Shown: piece by piece, positions 42,579 to 51,777 of the stretch
Numbering within the stretch: position 1 is the first letter of the stretch
How the letters are laid out: each line of letters opens with the position of its first letter
Origin: Thiofilum sp039797965
GTDB taxonomy: Bacteria > Pseudomonadota > Gammaproteobacteria > Thiotrichales > Thiotrichaceae
NCBI GenBank assembly: GCA_039797965.1
Contig: JBDKGX010000003.1
Coordinates: 31,402 to 95,401, forward strand
Direction: 5' to 3'
DNA length: 64,000 nt
Position numbers and translations under genes: made by a program
Notes under the pieces: model-generated
The model's database searches: none
What the model was told of the DNA's origin: nothing
What the model saw: the letters and a program-made list of their open reading frames with translations, nothing else

Positions 42579-45500
42579 ATGACTGCTTTAACGAAAACTC
42601 AATTAACGCCGATAGCGAAAGCCGATCCCATTCGTGAGATTCCTTACAATTACACCTCGTTTTCGGATAAAGAAATTGTATGTCGCCTGTTGGGCGAACA
42701 CGCTTGGGAACTTTTATCCTCCCTGCGGTTAGAGCGGGAAACGGGAATCTCCTCGCATATGTTGCTAGAGATGCTCGGCGATATGTGGGTGGTGGCACGT
42801 AATCCGTATATTCAAGACGATTTACTCGACCACCCTAAACGTCAACGCGAGTTTTTAGATACGCTTTTAGGTCGTCTAGCTCGCATTAAAGAGCGGGCTC
42901 GTGATAATGCTTTAACATTGGAAATGGTGGAAATTGCCTCGAAAGCGGTTGATAAACTTGCTCATGAGTTTGTTGAGCAACAACAACTTCGTGAGCGAGC
43001 TTATAAACGTTTCCACAAAATTACTCGTAAAGACAATATTCAATTTGATGGTTTAGCGCGTGTATCACATGTGACTGATGCTACAGATTGGCGGGTAGAG
43101 TTACCGTTTGTAGTACTGGCTCCTGATACTGAAGAGGAAATGGCAGGGCTAGTCCAGGCTTGTATTGAGCTCGGTCTAACCGTAATTCCACGCGGGGGTG
43201 GTACAGGCTATACAGGGGGTGCGATCCCGCTTACTAAATTTAGTGCGGTTATTAATACCGAAAAATTAGAGTACTTAAGCGAAGTTAGCTTCCGCAATAA
43301 TTTAGTGGGTGTTGATAAAACTGTTGCGGTGGTACGTGCTGAAGCGGGTGTGGTGACTAAACGTGTCTCCGATTTGGCTGCTAAGCATCAATTAGTATTT
43401 GCAGTCGACCCGACTTCTCAAACTGCTTCTACCATCGGTGGTAATGTCGCCATGAATGCGGGGGGTAAAAAAGCCGTATTGTGGGGAACCGCACTCGATA
43501 ATCTGTTGTCATGGCGCATGGTGACACCGGATGCCACATGGCTAGAGGTTACACGCCTTAATCATAATCTTGGCAAAATTCACGATCAGGCTGAAGTACT
43601 GTTTTCAGTGCAATACTTTGAAGCTAATGGCAAAACGCCCAAAGGTGAACCCACTATTATGACCTTTGCGGGGCAGTACTTCCGTAAAGTGGGCTTGGGT
43701 AAAGATGTTACTAATAAATTCCTAGGTGGTTTGCCCGGTATTCAAAAAGAGGGCTGTGATGGGTTAATCACCTCAGCAGAGTTCATTCTACATCGCATGC
43801 CGGACAATATTCGTACCGTTTGCTTGGAGTTTTACGGTACCGATTTACATGAAGCCGTTCCGGCAATTGTTGAAATCAAAAACTATGTGGATAGTCGTGA
43901 TGATGTGTTGTTGTCTGGCTTGGAGCATTTAGACGAGCGCTATGTTAAGGCGGTGAAGTACACGCCTAAGGGGGCACGTGGACGTTTGCCGAAAATGGTC
44001 TTGCTGGCGGATATTGTCAGTGATAACCCTGATGCTGTAGCGCAAACCGCTGCTGAAATGGTACGCCTCGCTAATGCCCGCAATGCCGAGGGCTTTATTG
44101 CGGTAAGTCCCGAAGCTCGGCGACAATTTTGGGCTGATCGCTCTCGTACAGCAGCGATTGCTAAGCATACCAATGCCTTTAAAGTGAATGAGGATGTGGT
44201 GATTCCACTGCATAACTTGGCAGCTTATACCGAAGGGATTGAGCGCATTAATGTGCAACAGTCCATGCAAAATAAGCTCAAGATTTTAAAAGCAGTGATG
44301 GAGTACTTAAATGGTGAGCAGCCCGAATTGCGCCATGTACCGAATTACGAAGAAAGTGCTGAGCGTAAAGCAATTTTAGAATCTAAAAAGCAAGCAGCGA
44401 CCGAGTACTTACTGAGTGTAAAACAGCGTTGGGAAAGTACTTTAGCTAACTTTGATCAACCTGCTGTGGCACATCCCGAATTACTCAATGACCAAGCCCG
44501 TGCCGCTATTCGCGAAGGTGATCGTTTAATTGATGTATTGCTGCGTTTAGATTTACGTATTTCTTATCGAGCTGAAGTTGAGCGTCCGTTAAAGGAAATT
44601 TTTGCAGGCGGTGAGCTAGAACCTTTACGTCAATCATTGGATAAAATTCACGCTAAATACCGTTCTGGACGTTTATTCGTAGCGCTGCATATGCACGCCG
44701 GTGATGGCAATGTCCACACCAATATTCCAGTGAACTCCAATGACTATGAAATGCTCCATGAAGCGGAGCGAGTCGTTGATCAAATCATGGTACTGGCTCG
44801 TTCATTAGACGGAGTTATTTCAGGCGAGCATGGGATCGGTTTAACTAAGTACCAGTACTTAGATCAAAAAGAAGCGGACGAGTTTGCTCAGTACAAACAA
44901 CAAATCGACCCGAATGGTCATTTTAATAAAGGTAAACTACTCCCCGGTTCGGGTTTACAAAATGCTTATACGCCCTCTTTGCGTTTGGTTGAGCGTGAGG
45001 CATTACTACTCGAACACAATGAGTTAGGTGAGCTGAATAAGAGCATTAAAGATTGCTTGCGTTGTGGTAAGTGTAAGCCTGTTTGTAACACACATATTCC
45101 CCGTGCCAACTTGCTTTACTCACCGCGTAATAAAATCTTAGCCACGGGGCTAATGATTGAGGCGTTTTTATACGAAGCCCAAACACAGCGCGGCGTGTCA
45201 TTGCGTCATTTTGATGAAATGAATGATGTAGCTGATCACTGCACTGTGTGCCATAAGTGCTTTGAACCTTGCCCCGTGAATATTGATTTTGGTGATGTCA
45301 CTATCAAAATGCGTAGTATCCTCAAAACGCAAGGGCAACGTCGTGTCAGTCCTGTGGCGTGGGCGGGTATGCAGTTTTTGAATATTAAAGACGCGAATAA
45401 AGTTGAGTGGATGCGAGCGGGGATGGTGGGTTTAGGTTTTAAAGCCCAGAATCTTGCTTACCAAGTCGCTAAGAAGACCCATTTAATCAGTGACAGTAAG

Positions 45501-46466
45501 CGACCTGAAGCGACCACAGGTAAGCCGAGCATTAAAACCCAAATCATCCAGTTTGTGAAAAAGCCTTTACCTGCGGGCTTACCTGCCAAAACGACGCGGG
45601 CGATGTTGGGGCTGGAAGATAATCAAACGATCCCGATTATTCGTGACCCTGTAAAAACGGCGAATGGTCAAGGCGATGCAGTATTTTATTTCCCCGGTTG
45701 TGGCTCTGAGCGCTTATTTAGTCAGGTCGGCTTGGCGACGATTGCTATGTTGTATGAAGTGGGTGCCACGACTGTTTTACCGCCGGGCTATTTGTGTTGT
45801 GGTTATCCGCAAGCCTCAGCAGGGGATACTAAAAAGGGCAATGCGATTACCACTGAGAATCGGGTGTTGTTCCATCGTGTTGCGAATACCTTAAAGTACT
45901 TGAATATTAAGACCGTCATTGTGTCGTGTGGCACGTGTATGGATCAGCTCATGAAATATGAGTTTGAACGGATATTCCCTGAGTGTCGTTTGCTAGATAT
46001 TCACGAGTACTTACTAGAAAAGGGTATGAAAATGGAGGGAGTGAGCGGCATTCAGTACGTTTACCATGATCCTTGCCATACGCCGATGAAGCAGATTAAC
46101 CCCATGAAAGTGGTGACAGAGCTGACGGGTTCTAAGGTGGTGCTATCTGAGCGTTGTTGCGGTGAGGCGGGCACATTTGCGGTTAATCGCCCTGATATTG
46201 CCAGCCAAGTGCGTTTCCGCAAAGAGGAAAGCCTGAAAGAGGGCATCAAAGCACTCACGGGTGAAACCGAGGCCAAAAATGGCAATGTGAAAATCCTAAC
46301 TTCTTGCCCAGCGTGCCAACAAGGTTTGTCACGTTATCGCGATGATACAGGCATGGACACGGATTACATTGTAGTGGAAATGGCTAATCACTTACTAGGT
46401 AAGCATTGGCAGAAAGCTTTTGTAGAAAAAGCCACGCATGGCGGGATTGAGAAAGTACTGCTTTAA
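42579..46466 (+). CDS. Giant FAD/Fe-S/CCG oxidoreductase (GlcD-GlcF-like fusion, DUF3683)
   Basis: A 1295-residue fusion. An N-terminal DUF3683-type region (about 1-150) is followed by an FAD-binding PCMH domain (VIPRGGGTGYTGGAIPL, then DPTSQTASTIGGNVAMNAGG) and a GlcD-type FAD-oxidase C-terminal domain (LHMHAGDGNVHTNIPV, SGEHGIGLTKY). Two 4Fe-4S sites come next (CLRCGKCKPVCNTHIP and CTVCHKCFEPCPVNID), then two CCG domains (FPGCGSERLF, CCGYPQAS, and DPCHTPMKQ with CCGEAGTFAV). This unites the subunits of a 2-hydroxyacid (D-lactate or glycolate) dehydrogenase in one chain. CCG domains also occur in HdrB/DsrK, so electron transfer to quinone or to a thiol-disulfide carrier is possible. Substrate not determined. 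Confidence 0.88.
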   Translation: MTALTKTQLTPIAKADPIREIPYNYTSFSDKEIVCRLLGEHAWELLSSLRLERETGISSHMLLEMLGDMWVVARNPYIQDDLLDHPKRQREFLDTLLGRLARIKERARDNALTLEMVEIASKAVDKLAHEFVEQQQLRERAYKRFHKITRKDNIQFDGLARVSHVTDATDWRVELPFVVLAPDTEEEMAGLVQACIELGLTVIPRGGGTGYTGGAIPLTKFSAVINTEKLEYLSEVSFRNNLVGVDKTVAVVRAEAGVVTKRVSDLAAKHQLVFAVDPTSQTASTIGGNVAMNAGGKKAVLWGTALDNLLSWRMVTPDATWLEVTRLNHNLGKIHDQAEVLFSVQYFEANGKTPKGEPTIMTFAGQYFRKVGLGKDVTNKFLGGLPGIQKEGCDGLITSAEFILHRMPDNIRTVCLEFYGTDLHEAVPAIVEIKNYVDSRDDVLLSGLEHLDERYVKAVKYTPKGARGRLPKMVLLADIVSDNPDAVAQTAAEMVRLANARNAEGFIAVSPEARRQFWADRSRTAAIAKHTNAFKVNEDVVIPLHNLAAYTEGIERINVQQSMQNKLKILKAVMEYLNGEQPELRHVPNYEESAERKAILESKKQAATEYLLSVKQRWESTLANFDQPAVAHPELLNDQARAAIREGDRLIDVLLRLDLRISYRAEVERPLKEIFAGGELEPLRQSLDKIHAKYRSGRLFVALHMHAGDGNVHTNIPVNSNDYEMLHEAERVVDQIMVLARSLDGVISGEHGIGLTKYQYLDQKEADEFAQYKQQIDPNGHFNKGKLLPGSGLQNAYTPSLRLVEREALLLEHNELGELNKSIKDCLRCGKCKPVCNTHIPRANLLYSPRNKILATGLMIEAFLYEAQTQRGVSLRHFDEMNDVADHCTVCHKCFEPCPVNIDFGDVTIKMRSILKTQGQRRVSPVAWAGMQFLNIKDANKVEWMRAGMVGLGFKAQNLAYQVAKKTHLISDSKRPEATTGKPSIKTQIIQFVKKPLPAGLPAKTTRAMLGLEDNQTIPIIRDPVKTANGQGDAVFYFPGCGSERLFSQVGLATIAMLYEVGATTVLPPGYLCCGYPQASAGDTKKGNAITTENRVLFHRVANTLKYLNIKTVIVSCGTCMDQLMKYEFERIFPECRLLDIHEYLLEKGMKMEGVSGIQYVYHDPCHTPMKQINPMKVVTELTGSKVVLSERCCGEAGTFAVNRPDIASQVRFRKEESLKEGIKALTGETEAKNGNVKILTSCPACQQGLSRYRDDTGMDTDYIVVEMANHLLGKHWQKAFVEKATHGGIEKVLL

Positions 46467-46718
46467 GTAAATGGTGTGTAGGGGCGCATCCGTGCGTGCG
46501 TCCTTATTAAAATGTTTGTGTCTTATTCTTTTGCAATGAAACTCACAAAGCTCTCTTACTTTTTTTGAAAAAAATACTGTATTCTGAATGCATCAAATTG
46601 AGTATTTAGAATTTTCTAATGTCTCTTATTAAATACTAAATAGTTGATGTTTTATTCAGCACAAACTGTTTTTGTGTATAATAAATATGTCTTAACTAAG
46701 TGTAAAGGGCTCTAAAAC

Positions 46719-47471
46719 ATGAGTGATTTTGATTTTTACTCAGAAAGTTTTTTAAATACTCTGAAAACCAATAAGTATGAGAGATTCTGTGATCTTCTAA
46801 ATGAGTTCAATGTACTGCTTGAGTCAATAGACTGTAATCACGATAATAGTTCTTTTAATAACAATATTGGAGGTTTAGATTGTGATCGTACTATAGACCT
46901 GATACTTGAAACTTATCTAATAATTGAAGTACTTTATCCAGAGTATACTAATGAGTCATATTTTCAAGGGACTTTTAATCTTGAAAATCAGTACATGATT
47001 AGAAACAGTTTTCAGGGTTTTATGCAAAGTCTTAAAAAGCAAATAAATCTCAAGTTGCGCTCTAATAGACTAGAGCACCTCACTAAAGAGCGTCGAGAAA
47101 TATTAAAATTTAGTCTTAAAGACAATATATTCTACTACGAGTTTTCTCAGAGTGAGGTTGAGAAAATTCAAGTTCTAATCAATGAGCTTCGATCACAAAT
47201 TAGTAGTTGTACTTTATTTGAAGAGCCGCATAGAGAGAGATTACTGAAAAGGCTTGAAAAGTTGCAACAAGAGTTACATAAAAAACTTTCTAACTTAGAT
47301 ACTTTCTGGGGAGTATTAGGAGATGCAGGAGTTGCTATAGGAAAATTCGGAAACGATGTAAAGCCTATAGTTGATCGCATGAAAGAATTAACAAAAATAG
47401 TATGGGAGGCTCAATCAAAAGCAGAACAACTACCTGCGGACACGCCACCTCCAGCACTTCCAAGTTCATAA
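46719..47471 (+). CDS. Orphan AT-rich gene, 250-aa helical protein
   Basis: No family recognised. The protein is acidic and Asn-rich at the N-terminus (SFNNNIGGLDCDRTIDL). Its middle is long and charged (LEHLTKERREILKFSLKDN), and residues about 145-190 form a coiled coil (PHRERLLKRLEKLQQELHKK). A Gly-containing helical stretch (VLGDAGVAIGKFG) and a disordered Pro-rich end follow. No signal peptide. TATAAT at 46677-46682 is a candidate -10 box. Codon use is markedly more AT-rich than the neighbours and only one AGTACT is present, which suggests horizontal transfer. It sits with two decayed mobile-type genes, so a toxin, defence or selfish function is possible, but nothing proves one. Confidence 0.65.
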   Translation: MSDFDFYSESFLNTLKTNKYERFCDLLNEFNVLLESIDCNHDNSSFNNNIGGLDCDRTIDLILETYLIIEVLYPEYTNESYFQGTFNLENQYMIRNSFQGFMQSLKKQINLKLRSNRLEHLTKERREILKFSLKDNIFYYEFSQSEVEKIQVLINELRSQISSCTLFEEPHRERLLKRLEKLQQELHKKLSNLDTFWGVLGDAGVAIGKFGNDVKPIVDRMKELTKIVWEAQSKAEQLPADTPPPALPSS

Positions 47472-47547
47472 TCTTTAGGTTTGAGTAAGGTACTTTTAAT
47501 TAGCGAAGTACTTTACCCAGTAGAGCCTTTTAAGCTATTAATAAAAT

Positions 47548-47901
47548 TTAAGTGCTTAAGTAGATAATCCAGTAGTAAACCCAGTAAATTATACGTTTAT
47601 AAGGTGCATGAAACGCCAATACAATATCTGATTTAGGTACGCCTAATTCCACCAACTCATTAGCAATACCACCCTCCGTCCTATCATGCTGAATCCAAAT
47701 CAAATTATCTTTGATTTCCACATGCAGCAGCGACCCATGATAACGATCATAACCCAACCATCCAATGGTCATCAGTTGGTAACTATCCCGTTTTTCATCA
47801 AAAATAAGCTACATATTTAAATCGCCACATGAGGGTTTAAATTGGGCATAGTATTCTAATATCTGCTTAATATAATGACGATATCGGTCTAATTTTTCCA
47901 T
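47548..47901 (-). pseudogene. xisI: xisI-like gene broken by an in-frame amber codon
   Basis: Read as one frame from the ATG at 47901 (preceded by GGAGGAG), the product begins MEKLDRYRHYIKQILEYYAQ and continues to CGDLNM. It then meets TAG, and resumes as LIFDEKRDSYQLMTIGWLGY and HVEIKDNLIWIQHDRTEGGI. This is the XisI family (fdxN element excision controlling factor) end to end, so the stop probably replaced a CAG (Gln) by one C-to-T change. The C-terminus after APYKR also departs from the family end. XisI genes normally follow xisH; no XisH frame is visible upstream. Judged a pseudogene; read-through is unproven. Confidence 0.75.
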
Positions 47902-48003
47902 TGGGTAATCTCCTCCGTGACACGGGCAAAGACTACTAAAATATAGCAAGTACTTTGATGCGGTTCTAAAATCAAAGTACTGATAAGGATTTGAGAGAAA
48001 ACT

Positions 48004-48225
48004 ATGCCAGTGGTTACAATGACTAGCCAAGGTTGAGTCACTATTCCTTTAGAAATTAGAAAAGTACTCAGCCTAAAACCAAAAGATAAACTTTATTTTA
48101 CATTATTGCCCGATCAAACCGTCATAGTACGTGCTAAAAAGAGCAGCTTTCTTGATTTACAAGGGCTGCTATCAAAAGGTGATATTCACATTCCTGTGGA
48201 CAAAATGAAAATGTCATTAGGCTGA
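48004..48225 (+). pseudogene. AbrB/MazE-type antitoxin broken by an in-frame opal codon
   Basis: From the ATG at 48004 the frame reads MPVVTMTSQG, then TGA, then VTIPLEIRKVLSLKPKDKLY and FTLLPDQTVIVRAKKS to the stop at 48225. SQGxVTIPxEIR is the hallmark of SpoVT/AbrB swapped-hairpin antitoxins, so the TGA stands where Gln or Arg is expected; CGA to TGA would be a single transition. No toxin gene (for example a PIN-domain gene) follows: the next gene is on the opposite strand and its end overlaps by a few bases. The toxin was probably lost. A small intact internal ORF cannot be excluded. Confidence 0.72.
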
Positions 48226-49467
48226 TTTCTGCGGTGACGCATCTTCAAACTTATTCACCTCACGCAACGGTTTAAATGCCCACATCCAAAGCCCTGCCAC
48301 CCCTAACGTAAACAAACTACCTACTACCGCTGCAGGCTCAGTGCCTAACCATTTAGCACTCACTCCTGCTCGAAACTCACCTAATTCGTTCGATGAACTA
48401 ATAAACAACATATTGACGGCATTCACTCGCCCACGCATCTCATCCGGTGTGGAAAACTGCACCAATGACGAGCGAATATACACACTCACCATATCCGCCG
48501 CCCCTGCAACCATCAGTGCAACAAAGGACAGTACAAAACTAGTGGATAGCGAAAATACTAAATTAGCTAAGCCAAAAATAATCACTGCCACAAACATCGT
48601 TTTACCCACTTTTCGATCAAACGGATGCAGACTTAAATACAACCCTACCAGTACTTCACCAATAGTCATGGCACTACGCAAAGCACCCAAACCCCACGCA
48701 CCCACCTGTAAAATATCCTTGGCATAAATCGGTAATAAAGCCACCACACCGCCTAATAATACGGCAAATAAATCCAATGAAATCGTGCCCAAAATAATCG
48801 GGCGGGAGCGAATAAATTGAATCCCAGCGGTAAAACGTTGCCACGCACTCCCTGTAACCCTATTAGGATTCGCTTTGACGCTGGATAGCAATTTCACTTT
48901 TTGTAATAAAATGGACCCACCTAAAAAGCTCAACATACAAACGGCATAGGTGAGTACTCCACCCCCCAACGCATACAAGCCACCCCCCACCAAAGGTCCT
49001 GCAATGGCAGCGCTACGCATTAACATACTATTCGCGGCAATCGCAGCGGCTAGGCGCTCTTTAGGGACAATTTGCGGTAATAAACTCTGCACCGCAGGAC
49101 CCGTGAAGGCGCGCCCGCTCCCATAAAGTACTAGTACGGCGTAATACGCTAAAGGATTGTGAATGTGCAATAACGATAAAATCAGTAATAAAGCGCTACA
49201 AAAAGCTTCAAGTATCCAGCTTAATCCTAAAATTCTCTTACGATCAAAGCGATCTAATAAATCTCCCGCAGGGATAAGTAAGAAAAGCATTGGTATGAAT
49301 TGTGCTAAGCCTACATAAGCAAGAGCCATCGGGTCATTGGTAATGTCATAAATTTGCCAAGCGACGACTACTGCTTGAATTTGTGCAGCAAACATGGCGA
49401 GTACTCGCCCCGATAAAAATGGTAAAAAGCTCGGCTCACGATAAATGCTATTGGAATGAGTTGTCAT
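48217..49467 (-). CDS. MFS transporter (EntS/DUF894-like exporter)
   Basis: A 416-residue major facilitator with about 12 hydrophobic segments. LSGRVLAMFAAQIQAVVVAW, FIPMLFLLIPAGDLLDRFDR (the MFS motif A-like loop) and GPAVQSLLPQIVPKERLAAA resemble the EntS enterobactin exporter/DUF894 group. No siderophore genes are nearby, so the substrate is unknown. It is convergent with the antitoxin remnant (9-base overlap of ends). Upstream it is divergent from the PHB depolymerase gene. Confidence 0.85.
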   Translation of the reverse strand: MTTHSNSIYREPSFLPFLSGRVLAMFAAQIQAVVVAWQIYDITNDPMALAYVGLAQFIPMLFLLIPAGDLLDRFDRKRILGLSWILEAFCSALLLILSLLHIHNPLAYYAVLVLYGSGRAFTGPAVQSLLPQIVPKERLAAAIAANSMLMRSAAIAGPLVGGGLYALGGGVLTYAVCMLSFLGGSILLQKVKLLSSVKANPNRVTGSAWQRFTAGIQFIRSRPIILGTISLDLFAVLLGGVVALLPIYAKDILQVGAWGLGALRSAMTIGEVLVGLYLSLHPFDRKVGKTMFVAVIIFGLANLVFSLSTSFVLSFVALMVAGAADMVSVYIRSSLVQFSTPDEMRGRVNAVNMLFISSSNELGEFRAGVSAKWLGTEPAAVVGSLFTLGVAGLWMWAFKPLREVNKFEDASPQKSA

Positions 49468-49734
49468 AAATAAGCCCGTATGACGGCTCCTTTATTGTGT
49501 GCTTTGTGGTGAGGAGCGGCATTATTCGCTGGTGTAAGAATCGGTGCAAGCAGCCCTATAGAAAGTAGCTTTTGGAGATGATTTATCCGTAAAAAAGCCT
49601 GAATGCGCTATAATCGAGGGCACAAGAATAAACGTAAAGTTTGGGGAATAACAAAATTCAATGGGTGATTAATAACCCAACACTTAATACCACCAATAAG
49701 GGGCACGGATGCCCTAATGTGAGGAGTTTTTTGC

Positions 49735-50850
49735 ATGGACTTGTATCCAAAGCCTTGGCTTAGTCGTCTTGCCCCTGCTGTGATGAGTACTTTATTAGTA
49801 CCTACTACCTTGGCAGCCTCAACGTCTCCTTCTTTAGTTACGCTAACTAAAAAACTGAGGTTCCAAACCGATGCTATTACGGTATCAGGTTTATCATCAG
49901 GCGCCTTTATGGCCTTGCAGTTACACGTGATTTACTCCAAAAAAATTAAAGGAGCCGCCATTATTGCAGGGGGGCCTTATCGGTGTGCAGAAGGGGTTTA
50001 TAATGGTTCGCTATTCGATCCCAGTGGACTTTATACACCGACCGCCGTTTGTACTAATACCAGTTTAATTTATCCTTATGCGGGACCCCCTGATTTAGAC
50101 TTTTCCTTAAAAGAAACACTGGCTATGGCGGAAAAGGGGTTGGTCGATGCAACCAAAACCCTAGCACAGTCTAAAGTATGGTTATTCAGCGGTACTAAAG
50201 ATGAAACAGTGCCAACTGAAGTCGTAGAGGTTACCGCTAATTATTACCGTCAATATTTACCTGAAAATAATATTAAAATCGTTAAACATCCTGATGCAGC
50301 ACATGCCATGATTACGCAGGATTTTGGTAATGCTTGTGAAATAGCAAAGTACCCCTATATTAATCAATGTGGTTTAGACGCTGCTGGAGAGTTATTACAA
50401 TTTTTATTAGGGGATTTAAAGCCTAAAACTAAGGCAAATCCAGAGTCTTTATATTCATTTAGTCAATTAGATTATTTTAATAATCGTGATCCTAGTACTA
50501 GCTTAAATCCACAAGGTCACATTTATATTCCTCAAGGTTGTTTAGAAGGGGAGCCTTGTCAAGTACATATCGCATTACACGGTTGCCAACAATCTGAGGA
50601 TTTAGGCAATAAAAACTTTTTTCAACACGCCGGCTACAATGAATGGGCAGAGGCTAATAATATTGTCATTCTTTATCCTCAAACTCGTGCATGGCAAAGT
50701 ACTTTGTGGATGGGTTCTATGAGTAATCCAAAAGGCTGTTGGGATTGGTGGGGCTATAGTGGTAGCGATTACGCTACCAAGCGTGGTAAACAGCCCCGTG
50801 CTATTTCCAGTATGATCAATAGCATTATGCGTAGCAAAGTACTGCAATAA
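49735..50850 (+). CDS. Secreted poly(3-hydroxybutyrate) depolymerase family esterase
   Basis: A 371-residue exported alpha/beta hydrolase. The signal peptide (LAPAVMSTLLVPTTLAAS) is followed by the nucleophile elbow GLSSGAFM and IIAGGPYRCAEG. The catalytic His is probably in HPDAAHAMITQDFG. The C-terminal block YIPQGCLEGEPCQVHIALHG, with paired cysteines, and GCWDWWGYSGSDYATKRG are typical of the periplasmic/extracellular PHB depolymerases of the Rhodospirillum PhaZ1 type. It degrades polyhydroxybutyrate released outside the cytoplasm, and could be exported by type II secretion (inference). A TATAAT box at 49609-49614 may be its -10 element. Confidence 0.85.
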   Translation: MDLYPKPWLSRLAPAVMSTLLVPTTLAASTSPSLVTLTKKLRFQTDAITVSGLSSGAFMALQLHVIYSKKIKGAAIIAGGPYRCAEGVYNGSLFDPSGLYTPTAVCTNTSLIYPYAGPPDLDFSLKETLAMAEKGLVDATKTLAQSKVWLFSGTKDETVPTEVVEVTANYYRQYLPENNIKIVKHPDAAHAMITQDFGNACEIAKYPYINQCGLDAAGELLQFLLGDLKPKTKANPESLYSFSQLDYFNNRDPSTSLNPQGHIYIPQGCLEGEPCQVHIALHGCQQSEDLGNKNFFQHAGYNEWAEANNIVILYPQTRAWQSTLWMGSMSNPKGCWDWWGYSGSDYATKRGKQPRAISSMINSIMRSKVLQ

Positions 50851-50892
50851 ATACCTATTCTACTATTCTAAACCTCTCTTATGTCGAGAGGT

Positions 50893-51777
50893 TTAAAGGT
50901 TACTCACTCTTTGTAAGTAGCGCCCTCGATATAATAGGCGTTGTTTGCCTTGTTCATTGCTATCTATAAAAGCACTGCGGTTATGCAAAATATTATTACA
51001 AATTAAGCCTTCACCCGCTTTTAAAGTATAATTTAAAATATAAGGCGAGTTATTAGTAGCCCATAATTGTTTTAAGTACTCGACGGCTTCTAAAGTGATT
51101 TTATCATTACGCCATTTAATATTGCGTTGTCGAGCAGAATAACGCATGTGAAGCTTATTATTAAATACGCTAAATACTGAGCCTAAACTAGTGGGACGAA
51201 TGATGGCACCCTTTAAATTATTTTCAGGAATCATCAGTACTTCAGGGTGCATTAGTGCGGTGATATAAGCGGGATTTTCATCACGTAATAAAATATAAGC
51301 GATTTCATGGTCAAGCCATTGGCTTTCCCCACCTTGCAGAGCAGGTTGCATACAATGTAATAACATACCCTGAATCATTTGTTCTGGTGGATGATAATAA
51401 CCATCTGTATGCCAGCTAAGCGCCTTGTCAGTATAGGGAATATAGTCATGTTGCCCCTCGTGTTTAGTTTGAGTGATGGCAGACAAACTATCCTCATCCG
51501 CACAAAGATTGGTATGAATAGTACTTAAGCCTAAGTCGTAGGCTAGTTGATGCAGTTGTGCCTTTGTAACCTCATGAGAGTCATCAAAACGATATAATGC
51601 AAAATTATATTGAGAGCAGTATTGCTGTAACGTTTGAATTTGTGAGGAGTACTTTGAGGTATTGGGATGCAGTGTGGTGATGAAAGTACTCAGGTCGATA
51701 GGGTATGCCCCTAGTTTTTGTTCCCGCCATTGTTCGTAAGTCCTTTGATCGGCTAGTGAAAAAGGATTGTTTTGCAT
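50893..51777 (-). CDS. TauD/TfdA-family Fe(II)/2-oxoglutarate dioxygenase
   Basis: A 294-residue dioxygenase-like protein. The facial triad is visible as HTD in LSWHTDGYYHPP with the distal His in NILHNRSAF, and the 2-oxoglutarate-binding Arg in RLLYRGRYL. The family includes taurine, clavaminate and carnitine-related enzymes. It is divergent from the dsr operon across a 346-base region. A link to sulfonate use would fit the sulfur setting but is speculation; substrate residues cannot be read. Confidence 0.83.
   Translation of the reverse strand: MQNNPFSLADQRTYEQWREQKLGAYPIDLSTFITTLHPNTSKYSSQIQTLQQYCSQYNFALYRFDDSHEVTKAQLHQLAYDLGLSTIHTNLCADEDSLSAITQTKHEGQHDYIPYTDKALSWHTDGYYHPPEQMIQGMLLHCMQPALQGGESQWLDHEIAYILLRDENPAYITALMHPEVLMIPENNLKGAIIRPTSLGSVFSVFNNKLHMRYSARQRNIKWRNDKITLEAVEYLKQLWATNNSPYILNYTLKAGEGLICNNILHNRSAFIDSNEQGKQRLLYRGRYLQRVSNL

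Noticed and set aside
43929..44270. Minus-strand ORFs inside the large flavin/Fe-S gene
   Set aside because: Antisense to conserved GlcD-type domains; composition is a mirror of the coding strand.
47548..48225. TAG and TGA as recoded sense codons in this organism
   Set aside because: Both triplets end ordinary genes in the window (for example TGA for dsrO-type overlaps and TAG for gspM), so general reassignment is excluded and local mutation is simpler.
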